From Opitutales bacterium (lineage in GTDB: Bacteria; Verrucomicrobiota; Verrucomicrobiia; Opitutales; Intestinicryptomonadaceae): 64,000 bases of DNA. The position numbers and the translations under genes are program-made. A model generated the notes under the pieces. It was not told the DNA's origin, searched no databases, and worked only from the letters and a program-made list of their open reading frames with translations. The stretch lies in contig SUVP01000002.1 in the NCBI GenBank assembly GCA_015061945.1, forward strand, positions 248,001-312,000, in the 5' to 3' direction. Position 1 is the stretch's first letter. Every line of letters begins with the position of its first letter. This document shows positions 1-8,962 of this stretch, piece after piece.

Positions 1-419
1 CAATTTTTAACATCAAAACTATAATACGATTTACTTTCCTCGAAAAGCATCGACATCATCTTGCGTTGCACCTCTGGCTTACAACGTAAATCGTGATTAC
101 CCAAAACATTTTTTACGGGCACTCCAACAGAAGAAAGTTCGCCCATCATTTTTTGAAGTTGTGCTGGCTCGCCCTCGACAATATCGCCCAAATTCAAGAC
201 ACAATCAAACTTTTCATTTTTAACTTTTGAGATGGCACTTTGAACTTTCGAGAAAGACATTTTATAATCTTTTGCACCGTCATCTGCTCTATCGTCGTCG
301 CAGTGAATATCGGCAAAAGAAAGCATTTTCACAGACTCACTCTTTTTGCACGACACAACAATCGGTGTCAAAATTCCGCCAAAAATTGACGACATAAAAT
401 TTCTTCTACACAACTTCAT
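1..419 (-). CDS. Calcineurin-like metallophosphoesterase, putative Tat lipoprotein (partial, 3' end outside window)
   Basis: The reading frame opens at ATG 419 and runs off the left edge, so only the first 139 residues are visible. They carry the metallophosphoesterase signature in order: FADIHCD near residue 35 (D-x-H), LGDIVEG near residue 79 (GD), and LGNHD near residue 110 (GNHD), which bind the di-metal centre that hydrolyses phosphoesters. The N terminus has a twin arginine (RRNFM), a hydrophobic stretch and a lipobox VVSC at about residue 24, so export by Tat and lipid anchoring are likely. The gene begins 19 bp after the acyltransferase stop codon on the same strand and is probably co-transcribed. 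The substrate cannot be told from the visible part. Confidence 0.85.
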   Translation of the reverse strand, partial: MKLCRRNFMSSIFGGILTPIVVSCKKSESVKMLSFADIHCDDDRADDGAKDYKMSFSKVQSAISKVKNEKFDCVLNLGDIVEGEPAQLQKMMGELSSVGVPVKNVLGNHDLRCKPEVQRKMMSMLFEESKSYYSFDVKN

Positions 420-438
420 ACCCCACCCCACACATATA

Positions 439-2295
439 CTATTGTTCTTCAGAAACTCCGTGATATTTGCGATACTCTATCGTTTGTTTTTCGCCCATAT
501 ACGACTTCAACAACTTTGGATCAGTCTTGAGCAAGTCGACCATAATAAGCCCGTCGATACATGAACCGAACTCATCATCGACATTAAATGCGAGCAATTC
601 ACCATCGAGCTTCAGATAATGTTTGAGCAAAGTCGGTATGCCTTTGTTATCAATTTCAACTTCGGATACGAGAGCCGAAACGTGGTCGATATCGGCGGCA
701 CCCTCCATCAACGCCTTGATATCGACACTTTTCATCGACACTTTTGGTGGATTTTTCGCCTTTACAAACTTTGCTAATTCTTCAGATGTTTTGCGTTCCA
801 TCAAGAATTGCACCATTAAATCTTTCGATATTGAATTGTATTGTGCACTGATACTCACAGGTCCGTAAAGCACACGATACTGCGGGTTGCGATACAAATA
901 TTCGCCGATACCACGCCACAAAATTGCGAGTGTCGAACGTTTCTTTTGGTACTGACTTGCTACAAACGATCTACCCATTTCGAGTGCTGGCGATATGCGG
1001 TCGATTAGCTCTCTTTTGATTTTAAATAATGTCGATGCGTACAAACCTTGTACACCAAGCGAGTTCATAATTTTGTCGGTTCTACCGATTCGATATGCAC
1101 CTGCAATCTTCTTATTTTCGGCATCCCACATAAACATATGCAAGTAGTATTGGTCGAACTCGTCGGTATCAATGCTCTTGCCGGTACCCTCGCCAACCTC
1201 ACGGAAAGTTTCTTCACGCAAGCGTCCAATTTCCAACATCGCCCATGGAATCTGCCATGCTTCAGCACAATAGACTGATATTTTTTCGCCACTTATCATA
1301 CATGCAGATTCAGGAAGTGCCGAAATTTCTTTTTCGATAAGCTGTGGGTCGATAGGCAAAATCAAATCTTGCATTTCCTTGTGCATCATCGGGAAAATTT
1401 TTTCGATACTGCGTTGAATGATTTTCAGCTGTGTTTTATCTTGCTTTTCGCCCTTGTTATTGCGACCTCCCAAGACGTATGAATTTATACGGAGCCACGA
1501 AGTCAATTCTTCGTCATTTTGGAATTCTGAAACTTTGCGTGCCGAGATTACACCACCAACGTGCATTTGTATTTTCTTGCGACGTGCAACATAAAACATT
1601 TCTCGAATGAGCAACAATGTACGCAAGCGTGGATGGATAAGCCCAGCCAAATAGAAAAGCCAAGAATTTCTGCCATCAAAATAAACAGGCAAAATATTTG
1701 CTTTTGTGCGACGTGCAATTTGTGCGATATTTGTGTTCCACTCGGGGTCGCTAATGCAACAATCTTTAACGTGAATGTGCGACACTGTCCCCGACGGGAA
1801 CGTCCCGACACAACCTCCATTTTTGAGAAGTCGGATTGTATCTTTCATCGACGACACGTTTTGGGCTGTCGCACTTTTTCCGCCAAATGGATTTACGCAT
1901 ATTGCGTATTCTTTAATTTCTGGCATATTGGCGAGAAGTCCGTTCAGAATAATTTTTGCGTCTTCGCGAACACTCAAAAGCACTGCTCCCAAAACGATTC
2001 CATCTAATCCACCGAGTGGGTGGTTCGACACAACAACAAGCCCGCCCTCACGTGGAATCTTCTTCAAATCGGTTTCAGAAATTTCGTAATCAACGCCGAT
2101 TGCTTCAACAGCACGTTTAAAAAAATTGCCTGATGTTTTCTTTACCAAACGATCGTAAGTTTCGTTAAGGTCGGTAATACCCAAGAATGCTTCGAGCGGT
2201 CTTTCGATAATCGAATAGAGAAATTTTAAATACTTATTTTTTATCGACGACCTTATATCGACGACCTTATATATTTTTTTATCTTGCGATTCCAT
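439..2295 (-). CDS. Two-domain acyltransferase (PlsC-like plus GNAT-like), OlsF-type
   Basis: This 618-residue protein joins two acyltransferase modules. The N-terminal half resembles PlsC/LPLAT O-acyltransferases: NHPLGGLD at residues 91-98 is the His...Asp catalytic block, here H-x5-D as in the hemolysin-like branch, and FPSGTVSH lies near residue 167. The C-terminal half (about 340-540) resembles the GNAT-fold N-acyltransferases of the OlsB/hemolysin group. Fusions of this kind (OlsF) make ornithine lipids by acylating first the amino group and then the hydroxyl of the linked fatty acid; related pairs make glycine lipids. A membrane aminolipid product is inferred, and the amino-acid head group is unknown. 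It lies 21 bp downstream of cimA. Confidence 0.75.
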   Translation of the reverse strand: MESQDKKIYKVVDIRSSIKNKYLKFLYSIIERPLEAFLGITDLNETYDRLVKKTSGNFFKRAVEAIGVDYEISETDLKKIPREGGLVVVSNHPLGGLDGIVLGAVLLSVREDAKIILNGLLANMPEIKEYAICVNPFGGKSATAQNVSSMKDTIRLLKNGGCVGTFPSGTVSHIHVKDCCISDPEWNTNIAQIARRTKANILPVYFDGRNSWLFYLAGLIHPRLRTLLLIREMFYVARRKKIQMHVGGVISARKVSEFQNDEELTSWLRINSYVLGGRNNKGEKQDKTQLKIIQRSIEKIFPMMHKEMQDLILPIDPQLIEKEISALPESACMISGEKISVYCAEAWQIPWAMLEIGRLREETFREVGEGTGKSIDTDEFDQYYLHMFMWDAENKKIAGAYRIGRTDKIMNSLGVQGLYASTLFKIKRELIDRISPALEMGRSFVASQYQKKRSTLAILWRGIGEYLYRNPQYRVLYGPVSISAQYNSISKDLMVQFLMERKTSEELAKFVKAKNPPKVSMKSVDIKALMEGAADIDHVSALVSEVEIDNKGIPTLLKHYLKLDGELLAFNVDDEFGSCIDGLIMVDLLKTDPKLLKSYMGEKQTIEYRKYHGVSEEQ

Positions 2296-2316
2296 TTGTA
2301 AAGATTTTCTTTGCTA

Positions 2317-3888
2317 TTACTCGTCTTCCGAAAGTTTGTATTCAACTGCGTCTTTCAACGCTTCCCACGATGCCACGATGATATTATCGCTCGCACCAAC
2401 TGTTCCCCAAACCTTGTTGCGATTATCTTTCGATTCAATCTGCACACGAGTTACAGCATTTGCACCTTCTGCACTATCTATGATACGAACTTTAAAGTCG
2501 CTCAAATCTACATCTTTAATTTGTGGATATTTTTTCGACAATGCCTTGCGAAGTGCGAGGTCGAGTGCAGCAACTGGACCATGTGCTTCTGCTACGGTAT
2601 GCTCGATTGTTCCGTCTATTTCGAGTTTAACAGTTGCTTCCGATTTTGTTGTACGACCCATTTCATCACGTTCTACGATAACTCTATAACCACGAACTTT
2701 GAAGTGGTCGCTATGTTTTTTCAAAAACTTTGAAAGCAACAAGCTGAACGACGCATCGGCAGCTTCGTATTCATATCCTCTAAATTCGAGATTTTTAAGC
2801 TCGTCCAAAAATTCGCCAATGAGTGGATCTTTTGAATCGATATCAACGCCCATATCTCGTGCTTTCATCATAACCGACGCTCTGCCCGACATATCGCTAA
2901 CCAACACTCGTGTACGATTTCCAACAAGTGCGGGGTCGATATGTTCATAGCTACGTTTTACTTTATTTGCAGCATCTGCGTGGACACCTCCCTTGTGTGC
3001 AAACGACGACGCTCCAACGTATGGCAAACGTGTGTTGCTTCGCAAATTCGCCATTTCATCAAAGAACAACGACAAGTCGCGAAGTTTTGAAAGTTGACTT
3101 TCGCAATTAAGCTGACGCTTCATCTTCAAGATGAGATTCGGGATTATCGCACAAAGATTTGCATTGCCGTTGCGTTCGCCAATTCCATTGATTGTACCTT
3201 GTACCATAGTTGCACCATTGCGTACACCTTCGAGCGATACTGCGATACCAAGCCCACAATCGTTGTGGCAGTGAACGCCGACAGGAGTATCTCCCATATG
3301 TGCGACAACTTTTGCGACAATTTCGCCGAACTCGTCAGTCATCGTTCCACCATTTGTATCGCACAAGCAAACAAACTCTGCACCGCCACGTTTTGCGGCA
3401 TCGAGAGTTTTCAAAGCGTACTCTGGATTATCTTTGTAGCCGTCAAAAAAGTGTTCAGCGTCGTAAATAACCTTGCGACCATTTGCAACCAAATGTGCAA
3501 CAGTTTCCTCAATCATATTGAGGTTTTCTTCTGCTGTTGTCTTGATGACTTCTTCGACATGCAACAACCATGTCTTGCCAAAGATTGTGATATATGGGGC
3601 TTCAGAAGCCAAAAGCAATGCTACTTGATTATCTTCTTCTACCTTTGTATTTGCTCGGCGAGTCGAACCAAATGCTGTGATTTTTGCATGCTTTAAATTT
3701 AATTGTTTTACCTGTTCAAAGAACGCCATATCGCGTGGGTTTGAACCGGGCCAACCACCTTCGATAAAATCGAAACCGAAGCTATCCATTTTTTCTGCGA
3801 GACGCAATTTTGCTGCAACCGAAAGCGACACACCTTCGCATTGTGTGCCATCTCGCAACGTTGTATCGTATATTAAAACTTTTTTCAT
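2317..3888 (-). CDS. cimA: (R)-citramalate synthase
   Basis: 523 residues with the DRE-TIM metallolyase barrel at the N terminus (YDTTLRDGTQCEG at 8-20, metal and substrate binding; HCHNDCGLG near residue 207) and a LeuA-type allosteric domain at the C terminus. Citramalate synthase condenses pyruvate and acetyl-CoA to (R)-citramalate, a threonine-independent route to 2-oxobutyrate and isoleucine. The length and the EGVSLSV segment after the DRE motif fit CimA better than 2-isopropylmalate synthase or homocitrate synthase. It follows thrC on the same strand, so the cell may hold both the threonine and the citramalate branch to isoleucine. Start ATG 3888; no strong Shine-Dalgarno sequence. Confidence 0.9.
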   Translation of the reverse strand: MKKVLIYDTTLRDGTQCEGVSLSVAAKLRLAEKMDSFGFDFIEGGWPGSNPRDMAFFEQVKQLNLKHAKITAFGSTRRANTKVEEDNQVALLLASEAPYITIFGKTWLLHVEEVIKTTAEENLNMIEETVAHLVANGRKVIYDAEHFFDGYKDNPEYALKTLDAAKRGGAEFVCLCDTNGGTMTDEFGEIVAKVVAHMGDTPVGVHCHNDCGLGIAVSLEGVRNGATMVQGTINGIGERNGNANLCAIIPNLILKMKRQLNCESQLSKLRDLSLFFDEMANLRSNTRLPYVGASSFAHKGGVHADAANKVKRSYEHIDPALVGNRTRVLVSDMSGRASVMMKARDMGVDIDSKDPLIGEFLDELKNLEFRGYEYEAADASFSLLLSKFLKKHSDHFKVRGYRVIVERDEMGRTTKSEATVKLEIDGTIEHTVAEAHGPVAALDLALRKALSKKYPQIKDVDLSDFKVRIIDSAEGANAVTRVQIESKDNRNKVWGTVGASDNIIVASWEALKDAVEYKLSEDE

Positions 3889-3923
3889 AATTCTTTTATT
3901 TTAGCTTTTTGACATTTGTTTTA

Positions 3924-3958
3924 TGCGACTCGTAAAAGTCGCAGTTTTTTTCGTTTTT
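3924..3958 (+). terminator. Hairpin with T-run between cimA and thrC
   Basis: Inverted repeat TGCGACT (3924-3930) and AGTCGCA (3937-3943) is followed on the plus strand by GTTTTTTTCGTTTTT. The flanking genes read on the minus strand, so it may stop antisense transcription or simply structure the thrC-cimA intergenic RNA. A second, bulged GC-rich hairpin lies at about 3966-3991. Confidence 0.35.
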
Positions 3959-3989
3959 GCGAAACGCCCGCCCTCCGTTGTCGGACGGG

Positions 3990-5351
3990 CTACATAATGC
4001 CATTTGCCTCAATAAATGAACGGATTTTCGACGCATCCGCATCTTCAATCGTCTTGACTATTTGTTTATTCAAAAGTTTTTCGAGCGACTCAGATGTCGG
4101 GTGTACAGAAAGTGTTTTTTCGATGAGTTCTGGGAACTTTGCCGAGTGTGCCGTTGATAGCAATACCTTTGTGCAATCTGCTGGCAAGTCTTTGAACGCA
4201 CAAGCTGTATGCGGATCTACAACTACGCCCAACTCTTTATATACCTTTGCGAGTGTTTCAGAAATTTCGCTATCTGACATTCTCGATGCTGAAAATTCTT
4301 CTGTTTTGAAAGAATCAAACACCCATTTTCCTTCACGTTTAAATGCCGACATAATCTCACGAACTTTTGCTGTATCGCCATTCAAGAAGTAATACAAGAA
4401 ACGTTCAAAATTAGATGACACTTGAATATCCATCGATGGTGCATAGCTTGGTTCGACAGTAGATACTTCGTAAACGCCCGAGTTGAAAAGTTTGTAGAGA
4501 ATATCGTTTTGGTTTGTCGCAACTCTAAATTCTTTAACTGGCAAACCAGCCTTGCGAGCGAGCCATCCAGCAAATACATTGCCGAAGTTGCCTGTTGGAA
4601 CAACAAACATCACGTTATTGCGTTCTTGTTTTGGCAAGTTCAACCACGCATAAACATAATATACACACTGTGCCAAAATGCGAGCCAAGTTGATTGAATT
4701 TACAGCCGACAAATTCCATTTCGACTTAAATTCTAAATCGCCAAATAACGATTTCACTATCGCTTGTGCATCGTCAAAAGTTCCATGAATTGCGATTGGA
4801 AAAACGTTATCTGCACTTGTGCATGTCATCTGACGCTCTTGCAATGGCGACACTCTGCCCTCTGGATAGAGAATAAATATATTTACATTTTTCTTTCCCA
4901 AAAGTCCGTTAATTGCCGCACTACCTGTATCGCCACTTGTCGCACCGAGAACATTGATTTTCTTTCCACTCTTTGAAAGCAAATATTCGTACAAGCTCCC
5001 GACAAACTGCAACGCAAAATCTTTAAATGCCAAAGTTGGTCCGTGGAAAAGTTCGAGCAAATACAATCCGTTATCGAGCTTACGCAATGGCGCTATTGCA
5101 GGATCGTCGAAACGTGTGTATGATGAATCTACAATCTTACGCAAATCTGCCTCTGGAATATCATCGGCAAAAAGCTTCAAAAACTCGAAGCAAAGGTCGG
5201 CATAGCCAAGCCCTTCCCATTGTTCTAATTTGCCAGAAATATCGGGTATCGACGCAGGTATGTACAAACCACCGTCTGGTGCAAGACCTTCCGAGACTGC
5301 TTCCGAAAATGTCAAATTCTTACTTTGTCCTCTTGTACTTGTATATTCCAT
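3990..5351 (-). CDS. thrC: Threonine synthase
   Basis: 453 residues; converts O-phosphohomoserine to threonine with PLP. The N terminus (YTSTRGQ) and FKDFALQF near residue 110 (Schiff-base lysine in the FKD motif) are diagnostic, as is the phosphate-binding GATSGDTGSAA near residue 135. The overall length and the inserts fit the longer class of bacterial threonine synthase. It is placed between lysC and cimA on the same strand, with an intrinsic terminator after lysC, so thrC probably also has its own promoter in the 134-bp gap. Confidence 0.93.
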   Translation of the reverse strand: MEYTSTRGQSKNLTFSEAVSEGLAPDGGLYIPASIPDISGKLEQWEGLGYADLCFEFLKLFADDIPEADLRKIVDSSYTRFDDPAIAPLRKLDNGLYLLELFHGPTLAFKDFALQFVGSLYEYLLSKSGKKINVLGATSGDTGSAAINGLLGKKNVNIFILYPEGRVSPLQERQMTCTSADNVFPIAIHGTFDDAQAIVKSLFGDLEFKSKWNLSAVNSINLARILAQCVYYVYAWLNLPKQERNNVMFVVPTGNFGNVFAGWLARKAGLPVKEFRVATNQNDILYKLFNSGVYEVSTVEPSYAPSMDIQVSSNFERFLYYFLNGDTAKVREIMSAFKREGKWVFDSFKTEEFSASRMSDSEISETLAKVYKELGVVVDPHTACAFKDLPADCTKVLLSTAHSAKFPELIEKTLSVHPTSESLEKLLNKQIVKTIEDADASKIRSFIEANGIM

Positions 5352-5432
5352 AATTAATTACATTAGATTATCAAAAATTAACCGACTGCGAGCAAGAAAA
5401 AAAGTCGATTGAATATCGCCATAAAAATACGC

Positions 5433-5463
5433 AAAAAGTCGGACAGCTTTCTTGCCGTCCGAC
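5433..5463 (-). terminator. Intrinsic terminator of lysC
   Basis: On the minus strand, GTCGGAC (5463-5457) pairs with GTCCGAC (5444-5438) and is followed by five T residues. It lies 23 bp after the lysC stop codon. Confidence 0.8.
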
Positions 5464-5485
5464 TCCCAGATAATTGAATTTTTTT

Positions 5486-6700
5486 TTACTTATCCAGAGC
5501 AAAAGCCGAGTGCAAAACGTTTGCGGCAAGATCAGCTTCTTCGAGAGAAATTCCGACAGAAATCTTAATTTCGCTCGTTGTAATAATCTGGACATTGATG
5601 CTGTTTTCGGCAAGTGCCTTGAAGAATTTTGCAGCAACACCGCTGTGCGAACGCATACCTGTGCCAACTACCGATACCTTTGCGATATCGCCAGTCAGCG
5701 ACACTGTCGCACCCTTGATTGCTTCGCAATATGTACGCAAGAGCTTTTCAGCTTTTGCAGCGTCATCTTTCGATACGGTAAAGGTCAAATTAGCCTTACC
5801 GCCACGTCCGACATTCTGAACAATCATATCCACAACAACACCGCCTTCGCCTAATTGACGGAAGATTTCCGCCGCTGTACCTGGCTTGTCAGGGATTTCT
5901 GTTACTGTTACTTTTGTTTGATTTCTATCTATTGCTACGCCACTAATTACGACGTCTTCTAATGATGGTGCTTCCGATTTCACTATTGTTCCGGGTTCGT
6001 TGTTAAAGCTTGATCTTACTTCAAATACTACATTGTGTTTTTGTGCAAACTCAACACTGCGAGCTTGCATAACTTTTGAGCCGAGCGATGCCAACTCCAA
6101 AAGTTCTTCATACGACATTTCTGGAATCTTGCGTGCGTTTTTCACTACTCGTGGATCGGCTGTATAAATTCCGCTAACGTCTGTGTAAATTTGGCAGATG
6201 TCAGCTTTCAGTGCTGCCGCAAGTGCGATTGCAGAAAGGTCGCTACCGCCACGTCCAAGAGTTGATACATTACCACTTCTATCAATACCTTGGAAACCTG
6301 CAACAATCACAACATTGCCTTCGTCGAGACACTGGCGAATATCGCCACCTGTGATTTCAACAATACGAGCTTTTGTGTGTGCATCGTCAGTGATAATACC
6401 TGCCTGTGCACCTGTACGCGACACTGCCTTTACGCCGAGCGAGTGCAAAGCCATTGCAGTAAGTGCAATAGTTTCTTGTTCGCCGACAGCCAAAAGCATA
6501 TCCATTTCGCGTTCATTTGGTTGAGCCGAAAAAGTTTTTGCTCTTGCGATAAGTTCGTTTGTTACGCCACTTCGAGCTGATACGACAACTACAACCTGAT
6601 TGCCACTATCGACAAAGGTTTTTATTCTCTTGGCGACGTTCAAGATTCTGTCAGTATCTCCGACAGATGTTCCGCCATATTTTTGTACAATTAACGCCAT
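5486..6700 (-). CDS. lysC: Aspartate kinase
   Basis: 404 residues; phosphorylates aspartate, the first step towards lysine, threonine, methionine and isoleucine. The N-terminal kinase domain begins with VQKYGGTSVGD (residues 5-15), the ATP/aspartate-binding signature, and contains GRGGSDLSA near residue 150. Two ACT regulatory domains follow (about 265-400). The length is that of a monofunctional, feedback-regulated aspartokinase without a homoserine dehydrogenase fusion. I saw no lysine riboswitch in the ~215 bp upstream. Confidence 0.95.
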   Translation of the reverse strand: MALIVQKYGGTSVGDTDRILNVAKRIKTFVDSGNQVVVVVSARSGVTNELIARAKTFSAQPNEREMDMLLAVGEQETIALTAMALHSLGVKAVSRTGAQAGIITDDAHTKARIVEITGGDIRQCLDEGNVVIVAGFQGIDRSGNVSTLGRGGSDLSAIALAAALKADICQIYTDVSGIYTADPRVVKNARKIPEMSYEELLELASLGSKVMQARSVEFAQKHNVVFEVRSSFNNEPGTIVKSEAPSLEDVVISGVAIDRNQTKVTVTEIPDKPGTAAEIFRQLGEGGVVVDMIVQNVGRGGKANLTFTVSKDDAAKAEKLLRTYCEAIKGATVSLTGDIAKVSVVGTGMRSHSGVAAKFFKALAENSINVQIITTSEIKISVGISLEEADLAANVLHSAFALDK

Positions 6701-6915
6701 ATAAAAAATATTCCGTTCTTGCTATAAGTCATTAAAAAATTAGCTAAAAATGATGACACTCCCGTACGACAAGTCAACGATTTATTTAACATTACTACAA
6801 AATCTTCGGACATTTTTCCTTAAAATAAATATTCAAAAGAAGTTTATTTCAAATATGACTTCAATTTTGAAATCGCATAATATGATCTTATAGAACGCTA
6901 ATATTATAGCGTTTG
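6701..6915. other. Intergenic region between lysC and the ABC-F gene
   Basis: AT-rich, carrying the lysC upstream region. A perfect inverted repeat AACGCTA (6894-6900) and TAGCGTT (6907-6913) lies just after the ABC-F stop codon. It has no convincing T-run, so it is at best a weak terminator. Confidence 0.4.
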
Positions 6916-8805
6916 CTATGCCCTTGCGTCGAGTTCTTCCCAGCGTTGCATAAGGTATTCGTCTTCGGCGTTGAGTTCCTCGAGTCGCTTATTGATTGCT
7001 TCGAGCTTATCGAAGTTGGCAACAACATATTCGCTATCTTCGAGCTTTGCCGAAAGCTCGGCACGTTCAGCTTCTATTTCTTCGATACGACTCGGTATAG
7101 ACTCTAACTCAGCTCGTTCTTTATTTGAAAGCTTCGCACGCTTTTTTTGCTCTTGAGTGGTTTGCTGTTTTACAACTGACACTTCTTTCTTTGCGAGCTG
7201 TTCTGCCTTGCGTTCCTTGTATTTCGCCCATTCATCGTATCCACCCGCAAGCTCCACAATCTCGCCCCCCTCATCAAAACAGAAGACGCAGTTGACAATA
7301 TTATTCAAAAACGAACGGTCGTGCGAGACGAGCAATACAGTGCCATCAAAATTCATAAGTGCGTTTTCGAGAATATCGATTGTCGGCATATCGAGATCGT
7401 TTGTCGGCTCATCGAGAACAAGTACATTTGCAGGCACAGAAAACATTTTTGCGAGCATCAGACGATTTTTTTCTCCACCTGAAAGCGTCCCGATATCGCT
7501 CAAAGCTTGCTCTGGCGAAAACAAAAAGTTTTGCAAATATCCCATCACATTCTGCTTTGCTCCATTGACCGAAACAAAGTCTGCCCCGCCACCGATAAAA
7601 TCGAACAAACGCATATTGTCGTCAAGCTCTTTGCGGAGCTGGTCAAAGTACGAAATTTTCAGCGATGTTCCGCATAGCACTTCTCCGTTATCGGCTTTTA
7701 ACGATCCCAACAAAATATTCAACAATGTCGTTTTGCCGATACCATTGCGTCCGATAATCCCGATTTTATCGCCTTTAAAAATTGTCGTCGAAAAGTCTTT
7801 GATAATAGGAGTTCCGTTGTACGATTTTGAAATATTTTTTACATCCAAAACTTTTTGTCCACCGCCGTTTTGCTCTTGCACACGGATATTCACCTGCCCC
7901 AATTTTTCGCGACGTTCCGCACGGATTTGACGGAGCTTCATAAGCTCGCGAACTCTGCCCTCGTTGCGAGTGCGACGTGCCTTGATTCCTTGGCGGAGCC
8001 ACGCTTCTTCTTGTGCAAGCTTTTTATCAAAGACAGCTTCATTGCGTTCACGAGATGCCAACAATTCATCTCTGCGAGAGATAAATTCATCGAACTTACA
8101 ATCAAAAGCAATGAGTTTCCCTCTATCGACTTCAACGACACGGTTTGCGAGATTGCGAAGAAAATCACGGTCGTGCGAGACAAACACAAGAGTCTTTCCG
8201 CACGATTTCAAAAATTTTTCGAGCCACAAAACTGAATCGATGTCGAGGTGATTTGTTGGTTCGTCGAGCAAAAGAATGTCGGGATCGGAAGCAAGTTCAC
8301 GACCGAGCAAAGCACGACGCTTCAAACCAGCAGATGCCGACGAAACTTCGAGTTCTGCGTCGATTTCCAAACGCTCGATTACCGACATAATCTTTGAATT
8401 TACATCCCACGCCCCCAAATCATTTAGTTTAGCCACGAGCGAGTCGAACTCTGTTTGTTCCTCGGCAGTATGCTCTGTTTCAATACGCATGAGCAACTCT
8501 TTGTAACGGCAGAGTAATTTCCCCATATCGCCAATACCCGACGCCACAACTGAGTACACCGACCCATTTAAATTGGTTGGAACGTCTTGAGGAAGATAAG
8601 CCGACTTCACCGATTTCACACGTTCGACAAGTCCAGAGTCGGCTTGGATTATCCCCGCAATGAGCTTTAGAAGCGAAGTTTTACCAGCCCCATTCCGCCC
8701 AACAAGTGCCATAAAATCGCCCTGCTGAATATTGAGATTCGCAGAATCGAGGAGTGGTTTCACACCATATCGCAAAGAAACATCGCTGAGAGAAATTAAG
8801 CTCAT
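6916..8805 (-). CDS. ABC-F ATPase, Uup-like
   Basis: 629 residues from ATG 8805 (the frame opens at 8838, but MSLISLSDVSLRYG is the usual ABC-F start). Two ATP-binding cassettes lie in tandem: Walker A GRNGAGKTS near residue 36 and GRNGIGKTT near residue 355, each with a LDEPTNHLD or LDEPTNDLD Walker B. The linker between them is charged, and a C-terminal coiled coil (about 540-625) resembles Uup. There are no membrane segments. ABC-F proteins act on the ribosome; Uup-type members also influence DNA stability and translation. The first signature motif is ASAGLKRR rather than LSGG, while the second (LSGGEKNR) is intact. Single gene, next to no obvious partner. Confidence 0.88.
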   Translation of the reverse strand: MSLISLSDVSLRYGVKPLLDSANLNIQQGDFMALVGRNGAGKTSLLKLIAGIIQADSGLVERVKSVKSAYLPQDVPTNLNGSVYSVVASGIGDMGKLLCRYKELLMRIETEHTAEEQTEFDSLVAKLNDLGAWDVNSKIMSVIERLEIDAELEVSSASAGLKRRALLGRELASDPDILLLDEPTNHLDIDSVLWLEKFLKSCGKTLVFVSHDRDFLRNLANRVVEVDRGKLIAFDCKFDEFISRRDELLASRERNEAVFDKKLAQEEAWLRQGIKARRTRNEGRVRELMKLRQIRAERREKLGQVNIRVQEQNGGGQKVLDVKNISKSYNGTPIIKDFSTTIFKGDKIGIIGRNGIGKTTLLNILLGSLKADNGEVLCGTSLKISYFDQLRKELDDNMRLFDFIGGGADFVSVNGAKQNVMGYLQNFLFSPEQALSDIGTLSGGEKNRLMLAKMFSVPANVLVLDEPTNDLDMPTIDILENALMNFDGTVLLVSHDRSFLNNIVNCVFCFDEGGEIVELAGGYDEWAKYKERKAEQLAKKEVSVVKQQTTQEQKKRAKLSNKERAELESIPSRIEEIEAERAELSAKLEDSEYVVANFDKLEAINKRLEELNAEDEYLMQRWEELDARA

Positions 8806-8902
8806 AAGAAAGAGAACTCTACATAACCGCCCCCACAAATCAATTACAAAAACAACGAAAACCGAACAATGCCAATAACCAGAAGAGCTATTTTAACAGG
8901 TC

Positions 8903-8935
8903 AAAAAAAATCGCATCGGGGTAGAGCCGATGCGA
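8903..8935 (-). terminator. Terminator of the putative antisense RNA
   Basis: A perfect 9-bp stem, TCGCATCGG (8911-8919) with CCGATGCGA (8927-8935), is followed on the minus strand by eight T residues (8910-8903). No minus-strand gene ends just upstream of it, so it should end a non-coding RNA started near 8997. Confidence 0.8.
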
Positions 8936-8945
8936 CGACCTCAAC

Positions 8946-8958
8946 GAAAGGAGGTGAT
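8946..8958 (+). promoter_or_regulatory. Extended Shine-Dalgarno of the 38-residue peptide gene
   Basis: GAAAGGAGGTGAT gives 13 consecutive bases complementary to the canonical 16S rRNA 3' tail, ending 4 nt before ATG 8963. Most genes here have no comparable site. CTCAA (8940-8944) and TTGAG (8958-8962) could fold the site into a hairpin loop. Confidence 0.7.
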
Positions 8959-8962
8959 TGAG

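Noticed and set aside
1561-2007. 148-codon plus-strand frame opposite the acyltransferase gene
   Set aside because: Cys/His-rich shadow of a well-supported minus-strand gene; no family similarity.
6701-6915. Lysine riboswitch upstream of lysC
   Set aside because: I looked for the conserved helices and AGAGGTGC-like core and found none.
7157-7930. 257-codon plus-strand frame opposite the ABC-F gene
   Set aside because: Ser-rich antisense shadow in the third-codon-position frame.
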